Of a stretch of DNA of 64,000 nucleotides, positions 1-6,738 are shown piece by piece. Within the stretch, counting starts at the first letter, position 1. Each line of letters starts with the position of its first letter. Origin of the DNA: an uncultured Bacilli bacterium (GTDB lineage Bacteria > Bacillota_I > Bacilli_A > RF39 > UBA660); contig CAKPDF010000001.1 of assembly GCA_934148535.1 (NCBI GenBank), positions 149,515 to 213,514 of the forward strand, given 5' to 3'. The position numbers were made by a program, and so were the translations under genes. The notes under the pieces are model-generated. The model saw nothing but the letters and a program-made list of their open reading frames with translations. It searched no databases and was not told the DNA's origin.

Positions 1-200
1 CCATTAACTTCTTCTTCATTTTCTATTTTCATTGTTTCTATAATATTTTTTTCTTCTACTTCTACACTAACATCAGATAAATCATTATTATCATTACCAG
101 CAGACTCTAATAAAGTATTAGGCATAGTAACATAATAAATACTTAGAACAAGTACTAAACTAAATAAAGTTAAAAACCATAAATTCTTTTTATTTATCAT
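1..200 (-). CDS. spoIIIAH: Stage III sporulation protein SpoIIIAH-like, N-terminal part (runs off the window)
   Basis: The minus strand from 200 encodes MINKKNLWFLTLFSLV followed by LVLSIYYVTMP and an acidic, Asn/Glu-rich linker; the frame is open to base 1. The short basic start, the single membrane segment with the K..W.LT..SLV.VLS.YY.T.P pattern, and the charged linker match the N-terminus of SpoIIIAH. That forespore-facing protein pairs with SpoIIQ and forms part of the mother cell-forespore channel. An AGAGGAAAT ribosome site precedes the ATG. The upstream neighbours are a lipoprotein and recX, not spoIIIAA-AG, so the gene is detached from the usual spoIIIA operon. The C-terminal ring-building domain is outside the window, so the call rests on the N-terminus only. 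Confidence 0.7.
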   Translation of the reverse strand, partial: MINKKNLWFLTLFSLVLVLSIYYVTMPNTLLESAGNDNNDLSDVSVEVEEKNIIETMKIENEEEVN

Positions 201-250
201 ATATATTTCCTCTTTTCCATTAAAATATATGATAATTACAAAAATTTATT

Positions 251-769
251 CTAATATATACCTAATATTTTTCTAATACTATCACTATCAAGTTCATTTA
301 CTCTAAAATTACCATTTTCATCTTTTATTACTTCAAAAAGGATTGTATAAGTAACTTTATCCTTAGTATTTTTTAATCTCTTAATTCTTTCATCGTGATA
401 ACTATCTACTCCTACACTATCCTTATTAACTTCTTGATTTAATTCTTTTATTGTTCTAGCAAAATCTTTAACTGTAACTTCTACCTTTACTATAGCCTCA
501 TCACCATCTTGCGTTTCATCCTTAATATTATATGATAAAGAACTAATTTGTTTTTTCAAAATCTTTTCATATTCATCTTTTTGATTATTATTAATATTAT
601 CACCATCAGTAAGAAGATTTAACAATTCCTCCATATTAATAGAATCATCAACTTTTTGATATTTTGAAATTTTTTCCTCAACCTTACTAGTAGGTGTATT
701 ATTCAATTTACAGCCCACTAATAAAAAAATAACTAAAATTGGTATTATAAATATTATTTTCTTCTTCAT
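251..769 (-). CDS. Putative lipoprotein of unknown function
   Basis: This 172-aa protein starts with a type II signal peptide: MKKK, a hydrophobic core, then the lipobox LVGC with the acylated Cys at residue 20. The mature part is charged and Lys/Asp/Asn-rich, with a predicted alpha/beta C-terminal half (YTILFEVIKDENGNFRV). I do not recognise the family; the shape is like small NTF2/DUF4878-type lipoproteins, but this is not demonstrated. It lies between recX (46 bp upstream) and spoIIIAH (50 bp downstream), all on the minus strand, and is probably co-transcribed. Lgt, encoded near 53 kb, would lipidate it. Confidence 0.7.
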   Translation of the reverse strand: MKKKIIFIIPILVIFLLVGCKLNNTPTSKVEEKISKYQKVDDSINMEELLNLLTDGDNINNNQKDEYEKILKKQISSLSYNIKDETQDGDEAIVKVEVTVKDFARTIKELNQEVNKDSVGVDSYHDERIKRLKNTKDKVTYTILFEVIKDENGNFRVNELDSDSIRKILGIY

Positions 770-814
770 ATTATCACCCTCAAAAATAATATTCCCAAAA
801 TTTAGTTATTTATT

Positions 815-1429
815 CTAAAATTCATAACTACTTAAAATTTCTAATATCATATCTTTACTAAAACCTTGATTCATTAAATTAGTATAAATTTTATTTTTTA
901 ATTTAAAACCATTATTTTTTTTATCAGACTTTAAATATTTTTCTATCAACTTATTAATTTTTTCTCTCATTATTTCTTTATCAAATAAATTATAATTATT
1001 TTCAATAATATTCTCATCAATACCAGCATTGCGAAGTTCCAAGATTATTTTATATTCACCCTGCATAGAAAACATCATTTTATCATGAATAAAACATTTA
1101 CAAAAATAATCATCATTTATAATATTATTTTTCTTTAATTTATTTACTACCTTATTTATTTGTTCATCTGATGCCTTTTTTTTAATCAAATAATTTCTTA
1201 TTTCTTTTTCACTTCTTAACCTCGATTTAATATAAGATAAACAATTATGATAAAATTCTGCTATAACATTATCATTATTAATATTATCATACTTAACACT
1301 ATCAATATTTTTATTATATAATAAACCATCATCTAAAATAACATCTTCATACAAATCAAGAACTTCACCATTATCTAAAAACAATCTATACTTATCTTTA
1401 GATATCCTCTCGTAGCGATCTATTCTCAT
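815..1429 (-). CDS. recX: Regulatory protein RecX
   Basis: This 204-aa protein has the three-repeat helical RecX architecture: a charged N-terminal extension, then helix bundles containing YIKSRLRSEKEIRNYLIKK, the core NIINDDYFCKCFIHDKM and the LELRNAGIDENII repeat, and a final helix set ending NQGFSKDMILEILSSYEF. RecX binds RecA filaments and limits strand exchange. The start is supported by GAGGTG six bases before the ATG. A terminator-like hairpin after nrdG lies just upstream, so recX probably has its own promoter or lives on read-through. Length is normal for Bacilli RecX proteins that lack the long C-terminal tail. Confidence 0.85.
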   Translation of the reverse strand: MRIDRYERISKDKYRLFLDNGEVLDLYEDVILDDGLLYNKNIDSVKYDNINNDNVIAEFYHNCLSYIKSRLRSEKEIRNYLIKKKASDEQINKVVNKLKKNNIINDDYFCKCFIHDKMMFSMQGEYKIILELRNAGIDENIIENNYNLFDKEIMREKINKLIEKYLKSDKKNNGFKLKNKIYTNLMNQGFSKDMILEILSSYEF

Positions 1430-1443
1430 TATATCACCTCAAT

Positions 1444-1475
1444 ATAAAAAGTCATTATACATACATATAATGGCT
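1444..1475 (-). terminator. Rho-independent terminator of the nrdD-nrdG operon
   Basis: Arms at 1450-1459 and 1466-1475 (AGTCATTATA / TATAATGGCT, one G-T pair) form a 10-bp stem. On the minus strand the stem is followed by TTTTTATATT. It overlaps the last codons of nrdG. Confidence 0.75.
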
Positions 1476-2021
1476 TCTTCTAACTATTTTTTCATCATTC
1501 TTATCTGATGCATACTTTGAAACTAAACAAACACTACCAGACTTAAGACTACTAGGTACATCAATAATTCTTTGATTCTTAGAACCTTTAAACTTTAAAT
1601 CAAAACTTTTTAGTGCTAAAACAAATCTACCATCAACCAAGACATCAATATTTTTTAAAAAATTCATAATATATGGATTATTATCACTCTGTTCAATTAA
1701 TTGTTCATAAGTAAAACCAGTATAACACCATACATTAAGTCCCATTTCCTTACAATGACTAGCAATAATAGAACAAGCTTCAGCCTGAGACATAGGATCT
1801 CCACCCGAAAATGTTATACCATCTTGTCCTTCTAAAGTATCTATTTTCTTTATAACATCATCAATATCAAGCAAAAATCCGCCATCAAAAGAATGAGTCT
1901 CAGGATTGTGACAGCCATAACAATTATGTGTACAACCCTGAGTCCATATCACACTACGAATACCTTCACCATCAACTATACTATCTCTTTGAATTTGATC
2001 CGTAGCAAGTCTAATCTTCAT
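1455..2021 (-). CDS. nrdG: Anaerobic ribonucleotide reductase activating protein NrdG (radical SAM)
   Basis: This 188-aa radical SAM enzyme uses its 4Fe-4S cluster and S-adenosylmethionine to place a glycyl radical on NrdD. The cluster motif CxxxCxxC is visible as CTHNCYGC around residue 30, followed by HNPETH. A glycine-rich SAM-binding segment (ITFSGGDPMSQ) follows. It is the last gene of the operon nrdD / 57-aa glycyl-radical ORF / nrdG. Its ATG lies two bases after the stop of the small ORF, which suggests translational coupling. A terminator hairpin closes the unit. Length is typical of the family. Confidence 0.95.
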   Translation of the reverse strand: MKIRLATDQIQRDSIVDGEGIRSVIWTQGCTHNCYGCHNPETHSFDGGFLLDIDDVIKKIDTLEGQDGITFSGGDPMSQAEACSIIASHCKEMGLNVWCYTGFTYEQLIEQSDNNPYIMNFLKNIDVLVDGRFVLALKSFDLKFKGSKNQRIIDVPSSLKSGSVCLVSKYASDKNDEKIVRRSHYMYV

Positions 2022-2023
2022 AA

Positions 2024-2197
2024 TTATTTATCAATAATTCCTTCTGTACCATGCTTAACTCTATCGTGTTCTTCAGCCTTCTTACCATTATTAAATCTAT
2101 CAAGAGTACCAACTAAATATCCAGTAATTCTTCTTATTCTCTCAAATCCAACACCCTCACCAACTAATTTTTCTTCTTTAACTTCTTCAGTTTTCAT
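2024..2197 (-). CDS. Separate glycyl-radical C-terminal polypeptide of anaerobic ribonucleotide reductase
   Basis: This 57-aa ORF carries FERIRRITGYLVGTLDRFNN followed by GKKAEEHDRVKHG. That is the segment found at the very C-terminus of single-chain NrdD proteins; in E. coli NrdD the corresponding RVCGYLG holds the radical glycine. Here the predicted radical Gly is in ITGYLV. The ORF starts 17 bp after the nrdD stop, in a different frame, with its own AAGGAG site 8-10 bases before the ATG, and ends two bases before nrdG. It therefore looks like a genuine split subunit rather than a sequencing break. NrdG would have to act on this small chain docked on NrdD. Function is inferred from homology and position. 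Confidence 0.85.
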   Translation of the reverse strand: MKTEEVKEEKLVGEGVGFERIRRITGYLVGTLDRFNNGKKAEEHDRVKHGTEGIIDK

Positions 2198-2214
2198 AAT
2201 AACATACTCCTTCT

Positions 2215-4503
2215 TTACTTATTATTTTTTATTTTATCAACGCTAACTCCCTCGTATGCTTTTCTTCCACATCCAGGACAAACATCACCAATAATTCCAA
2301 CATAACCACAAACTGGATCTCTATCAACTGGATGATTAATAGCACAATATCCCATATTGTTTTCTTTCATAATACGAACTATTTTTTCAAATGCTTCTAG
2401 ATTTTGAGTAGTATCACCGTCAAGTTCAATATAACTAATATGTCCTGCATTAGTAAGTTCGTGATAAGGAGCTTCCTTCTTTATTTTATTAACAATAGAA
2501 ATATTGTAATATACTGGAACATGGAAAGAATTAGTATAATAATCTCTATCAGTTACTCCCTTAATCTTACCATATATTGCCTTATCAATATTAACAAATC
2601 TTCCAGATAATCCCTCAGCAGGAGTAGCAAGACAAGTAAAATTCAAATTATATGTCTCCGAATATTCATCACACTTCTCGCGCATAAACTTAACAATTTT
2701 TAATCCAAGTTTTTGAGCCTCATCACTCTCTCCATGATGTTTACCAATCAAAGCCTTCAAACATTCAGCAAGTCCAATAAATCCAATACTTAAAGTACCA
2801 TGTTTTAATACCTTTCTTAACCTATCAGTAGGTTTTAATTTTTCTGAATCTATCCAAACACCTTGTTCCAATAAGAATGGAAAATTATAACTTCTCTTAT
2901 TACATTGAATTTCAAATCTTTCAAGTAATTGATCTTTTACCATATCCATTAATTCTCCAAGTTCCTCAAAGAAACCTTTCTCATCTGTTTTATCATTAGT
3001 AACAATACCATGTTTAATTCCTAATCTAGGTAAATTAATAGATGTAAATGATAAATTACCTCTACCTGGAGTAACAGCCTTGTTAGGATCAACTACATTT
3101 CCTATAACTCTAGTACGACATCCCATATAACATACCTCAGTATTATAATCCCCCTTATAATATTGAGCATTAAATGGTGAATCCATAAATGAAAAATTAG
3201 GAAACAATCTTTTAGCAGAAACCTTACAAGATAACTTAAATAAATCATAGTTAGGATCCCCAGGATTATAATTAACTCCCTCTTTTACCTTAAAAATAGA
3301 TATAGGAAATATTGGAGTTTCATTTTTACCCAAACCAGCATCTACTGACAATAAATAATTTTTCATAACCATTCTACCTTCAGGCGATGTATCAGTACCA
3401 AAATTAATAGATGAAAATGGTACTTGAGCTCCTGCTCTAGAATGCATAGTATTTAAATTGTGAACAAATGCTTCCATTGCTTGATAAGTAGCCCTATCAG
3501 TCTTAGCCATAGCAGTCTCATAAGCCTTATCAAAAATTCTTCTTACCTCACTACTATCCTTATAAAAAGGTTCAAAAACATTAATATCTACTTCAATAGA
3601 ATTTAATTTATCAACTGTCATTGCAACTTTATCCATATTTACAAAACTAATAAAATCAGTAAAATCTAAAAGTTCATAAATTGCTTGTTTAAATTCCTTT
3701 TTAAATGTCTTCAAAACTCCTGGTGCCATATAAAAATCAAATGCAGGAATACTTTGACCACCATGTTGATCATTTTGATTAGACTGAATTGCTATAGCAG
3801 CCAAAGCAGAATAAGAATTAATTGATTGAGGCTCTCTCAAATGACCATGACCAGTAGAAAAACCTCCCTTAAATAACTTATTCAAATCTATTTGCATACA
3901 TGTTGTAGTTCCCATGGCTAAGAAATCCATATCATGAATATGAATATCACCATTATCATGGGCATCTGCAAATTTCTTCTTCATTAAATATGCCTTTGCA
4001 AATTCCTTTGATACAGTAGAACCATATTGCAACATAGTTCCCATAGCAGAATTACCATCTATATTAGCATTCTCTCTTTTAGCATCTTCTTCAACAGCAG
4101 ACTTAAGTCCTAATCCCTCTAAAGATTTCAAAAATTTATGCATCTTTTTCTCATCAGAAAATAGTTGTCTAGACTGTGCTCTTCTCTCACGATATTCAGA
4201 AAAAGATTGAAATACATCCTCATATCCACACTTAGTTAAAGACGCTTCAATTAAATCTTGAATTTCTTCTATCTTAATTTTTTCTTCATTTTTATAATCT
4301 TTATTTATCTTCTTTAAAACATTTTGATATACCTTTTGAATATCTTTCTCAGTATACTTTGTTTCTCCTTCTTCATCAATAATACTATCAAAACCTTTTT
4401 TTATTGCAAGAGCAACTTTAGTAGTATCAAAATTAACTTTTTTGCCGTTTCTCTTTACAACCTTTATAGTATCAATTACTTCTTCAGTATTTGTATTAGC
4501 CAT
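2215..4503 (-). CDS. nrdD: Anaerobic ribonucleoside-triphosphate reductase NrdD, large chain without its glycyl-radical tail
   Basis: This 762-aa protein reduces ribonucleoside triphosphates to deoxy forms under anaerobic conditions. It begins with an ATP-cone (IDTIKVVKRNGKKVNFDT, about residues 10-100) for allosteric control. The catalytic barrel follows, with AMGTTTCMQIDLNKL and EVCYMGCRTRV providing cysteines. The chain ends with a zinc-site-like region (CAINHPVDRDPVCGY, then CPGCGRKAYEG) and stops at VDKIKNNK. The final RITGYLV radical segment is missing from this chain and is encoded by the following small ORF. The start is supported by TAGGAGG eight bases before the ATG and by a strong promoter at 4552-4580. 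Confidence 0.93.
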   Translation of the reverse strand: MANTNTEEVIDTIKVVKRNGKKVNFDTTKVALAIKKGFDSIIDEEGETKYTEKDIQKVYQNVLKKINKDYKNEEKIKIEEIQDLIEASLTKCGYEDVFQSFSEYRERRAQSRQLFSDEKKMHKFLKSLEGLGLKSAVEEDAKRENANIDGNSAMGTMLQYGSTVSKEFAKAYLMKKKFADAHDNGDIHIHDMDFLAMGTTTCMQIDLNKLFKGGFSTGHGHLREPQSINSYSALAAIAIQSNQNDQHGGQSIPAFDFYMAPGVLKTFKKEFKQAIYELLDFTDFISFVNMDKVAMTVDKLNSIEVDINVFEPFYKDSSEVRRIFDKAYETAMAKTDRATYQAMEAFVHNLNTMHSRAGAQVPFSSINFGTDTSPEGRMVMKNYLLSVDAGLGKNETPIFPISIFKVKEGVNYNPGDPNYDLFKLSCKVSAKRLFPNFSFMDSPFNAQYYKGDYNTEVCYMGCRTRVIGNVVDPNKAVTPGRGNLSFTSINLPRLGIKHGIVTNDKTDEKGFFEELGELMDMVKDQLLERFEIQCNKRSYNFPFLLEQGVWIDSEKLKPTDRLRKVLKHGTLSIGFIGLAECLKALIGKHHGESDEAQKLGLKIVKFMREKCDEYSETYNLNFTCLATPAEGLSGRFVNIDKAIYGKIKGVTDRDYYTNSFHVPVYYNISIVNKIKKEAPYHELTNAGHISYIELDGDTTQNLEAFEKIVRIMKENNMGYCAINHPVDRDPVCGYVGIIGDVCPGCGRKAYEGVSVDKIKNNK

Positions 4504-4551
4504 ACTTCACTTCCTCCTAAATGTTTCGTAATCTATCTTACTCACAACATC

Positions 4552-4580
4552 ATTATAGAAAATATTAAGTAATATGTCAA
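4552..4580 (-). promoter_or_regulatory. Sigma-A promoter of nrdD
   Basis: On the minus strand TTGACA (4575-4580) and TATAAT (4552-4557) are separated by 17 bp, placing the start site about 40 bp before the nrdD ATG. I did not find a convincing NrdR box pair. Confidence 0.8.
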
Positions 4581-4927
4581 TACATTTATACAAACAATTT
4601 TATTTTTTATTTTTTTGAATTTTGATTTTAGTTAACAATATGTATTTTTAATTTTTTTAACTTTTTATAAGATACAGTTTTGTTGTTTCTTTAGCAATAA
4701 ATTCCTTATTATATAAGGCATTGTTTAACTTTCACGTTAATTAAAATAAGTAAATTATTTTTTATTTTTTTTGATTTTTCTCGTTTTACACATTTTACAT
4801 TTTTTTATTTTTTCAAATTTTATTTAAAATTAAATGATAAGTGTTCGTGTCTATAATAGTTAATTTTTTAGATTTTTATACTTATTATATGCAATATTTA
4901 AAGTAAACAAAAAAAATTATATGTTTG
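4581..4927 (-). other. Gene-free AT-rich spacer upstream of nrdD
   Basis: About 350 bp made almost wholly of A/T homopolymer runs (repeated attttttattttt tracts). I see no ORF, tRNA or terminator inside it; the only neighbouring signals are the nrdD promoter and the rluB terminator at its two ends. It may be a bent or UP-element-like region, but nothing in the sequence proves that. Confidence 0.5.
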
Positions 4928-4958
4928 TAAAAAAATAGTCTCATTACTGAAACTATTT
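4926..4958 (-). terminator. Terminator of rluB
   Basis: Arms 4933-4942 (AAATAGTCTC) and 4949-4958 (GAAACTATTT) pair 9 of 10; on the minus strand TTTTTT follows. The hairpin overlaps the last codons of rluB. Confidence 0.75.
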
Positions 4959-5678
4959 GCACAAACTATATAATATAGCAATTTCTTTATTTGATAATTT
5001 TCTATACTCGCCAGTTTTTAACTCTTTTATATTAAAAATAGCATATTTTTCTCTTCTTAACTTTATAACATTATATCCTAATGCCTCAAACATTTTCTTA
5101 ACCTGATGATTTCTACCCTCATGTATAGTAATCTCAACTATAGACTTCTCTGTTTTCTTATCTACACTCTTTAGCTTAACTAAAGCTCTACTAGTTTTCT
5201 TACCATCAATAACTATACCATTTCTAAGTCTTTTTATAGCATATCCCGTAACAATACCATCGACTTTAGCAATATAAGTCTTATCAATCTTTGTTGAAGG
5301 ATGCATTAATTTATTAGCAAGTACCCCATCATTTGTTAAAAGAATTAATCCAGTAGTATCATAATCCAATCTACCAACAGGATAAATTCTAGTACTAGTA
5401 TTAATTAAATCAACAACGCATTTTCTATTATGTTCATCCTTTGTAGTACTAACAACTTCTCTTGGTTTATTTAAAAGATAATACTCATAATTTTTATTAT
5501 TATCTAAAATATTATTTTCTACTTCAATTCTCTCATTACCCTTAACTTTAGTACCAAGTTCATAAACTACCTTTCCATCTACCTTAACTTTACCCTCTTG
5601 TATTAATTCCTCAGCCTTTCTCCTAGAACAATATCCTAAATTAGCAATAACCTTTTGTAATCTTTCCACATCAATCAC
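4953..5678 (-). CDS. rluB: 23S rRNA pseudouridine synthase, RluB/RsuA family
   Basis: This 241-aa protein has an N-terminal S4 RNA-binding domain (RLQKVIANLGYCSRRKAEEL, residues 5-60) and a RsuA-type pseudouridine synthase domain. The catalytic Asp lies in the signature PVGRLDYDTTGLILLTNDG. The C-terminal VEITIHEGRNHQVKKMF block is also typical of the family. It isomerises uridine in helix 89 of 23S rRNA if it is a true RluB; RluE/RsuA-type specificity cannot be excluded. In many Bacilli rluB is next to scpB, whereas here scpAB lies 8 kb away, so the cluster has been rearranged. A terminator follows directly. Confidence 0.85.
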   Translation of the reverse strand: MIDVERLQKVIANLGYCSRRKAEELIQEGKVKVDGKVVYELGTKVKGNERIEVENNILDNNKNYEYYLLNKPREVVSTTKDEHNRKCVVDLINTSTRIYPVGRLDYDTTGLILLTNDGVLANKLMHPSTKIDKTYIAKVDGIVTGYAIKRLRNGIVIDGKKTSRALVKLKSVDKKTEKSIVEITIHEGRNHQVKKMFEALGYNVIKLRREKYAIFNIKELKTGEYRKLSNKEIAILYSLCK

Positions 5679-5783
5679 CTGAATAAAATTATACTAAATA
5701 AACTAAGAAATTACAAGTATATTTTTTGTTTATCTGCCAGTGCTAATATATATCTAGGCAGTACTTCAAAATAAATATAATCA

Positions 5784-6638
5784 TTAATTAACTAGCTTTT
5801 TATCATTTATATATTCATAATTTAAAAAATTTTTCTCAGTAATAACTGTTTTCCCTAATTCATTTTCTAAATTATCACGAGTAATTTTAGCTATATTGCC
5901 ACCACGTTTTGCAATCTTTTTATTTTCTTCTAATCCATAAGGCTTATACTCATTAGCAAGTTCCCTAGTAGCAATTTCTCCTAAATCAGTTAAAACAACC
6001 TCTATATCAGTCATATTATCTCTTAAAGATTCTTTTCTGAGTCCCTTAAAATCTTTATATTCACTTGCTTTCATTCCAGACCATTCTTTATAAATTTCAT
6101 TAGTAAGTATTCCATATTCCACTCCACTAGATATACCACATTCTTTCCATACATCAGTTAATTTATTTCTATTTAAGATTCCCTTTAATCTAGATTCTAT
6201 CCATTTATCAGTATATCCTCTCTTACGATAATAATCAATAGATCTTTTAATAGCAATCTCAGGATCAAATACTTCGTCTATTCTATCACTTCCCAAAGAA
6301 GCCAGCCAAACTTTAAAAGGTTCTGCTTTAGGACTAGGAACAGACTCAATTAATCTTAAAATACCTTTTGTATCTAATGTATCCGTCTTACGATATTTAC
6401 CATCTTCTGCCAACATTTTCAACTGGTTAGTAACACTAACCAGTTCACTTCCTTCATTATTTAATTTATTTTTTAACCATTTCCAATAATTTCTTGATTT
6501 TTGATAATCATTATCAGTTAAAGCACTAATCACATCAATAACACTAAAATAATAATCTCCTTTCTCACTACTCCATACACTTCTAATAGTATTATTCTCA
6601 AATAAATTTGAAATAGTTTTTAATTTACTTTCTACCAT
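5784..6638 (-). CDS. Bro-N domain (antirepressor-like) DNA-binding protein
   Basis: This 284-aa protein has an N-terminal Bro-N domain: NTIRSVWSSEKGDYYFSVID, then KSRNYWKWLKNKL, then DTKGILRLIESVPSPKAEPF. A longer C-terminal helical part follows (RGYTDKWIESRLKGI, GVEYGILTNEIYKEWSGM). Such proteins derive from phage antirepressors but are common single chromosomal genes in gut Bacillota. A GAGGTG site 8 bases before the ATG fixes the start. A perfect 12-bp-arm palindrome lies about 55 bp upstream, near a TTGACA element, and could be an autoregulatory operator. Its biological role is unknown; it may be a remnant of a mobile element. Confidence 0.8.
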   Translation of the reverse strand: MVESKLKTISNLFENNTIRSVWSSEKGDYYFSVIDVISALTDNDYQKSRNYWKWLKNKLNNEGSELVSVTNQLKMLAEDGKYRKTDTLDTKGILRLIESVPSPKAEPFKVWLASLGSDRIDEVFDPEIAIKRSIDYYRKRGYTDKWIESRLKGILNRNKLTDVWKECGISSGVEYGILTNEIYKEWSGMKASEYKDFKGLRKESLRDNMTDIEVVLTDLGEIATRELANEYKPYGLEENKKIAKRGGNIAKITRDNLENELGKTVITEKNFLNYEYINDKKLVN

Positions 6639-6690
6639 AAACCATTCACCTCATAAAAAAAATATCATATATAAAATTAATTGTCAATGC

Positions 6691-6716
6691 TTTTCACAAA
6701 CATTTGTTTGTGAAAA
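6691..6716. promoter_or_regulatory. Perfect palindrome, candidate operator upstream of the Bro-N gene
   Basis: Arms TTTTCACAAACA and TGTTTGTGAAAA flank a TT centre: 12-bp perfect arms. It sits 4 bp upstream of a minus-strand TTGACA (6682-6687). Neither strand has a T-run straight after the hairpin, so a terminator is unlikely and an operator is preferred. Confidence 0.5.
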
Positions 6717-6738
6717 AAATAAGAAGACAAAAATCTTC

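Noticed and set aside
1893..2246. 117-codon plus-strand frame opposite nrdG and the small glycyl-radical ORF
   Set aside because: It is antisense to three well-supported genes, has no ribosome site and is a low-complexity shadow.
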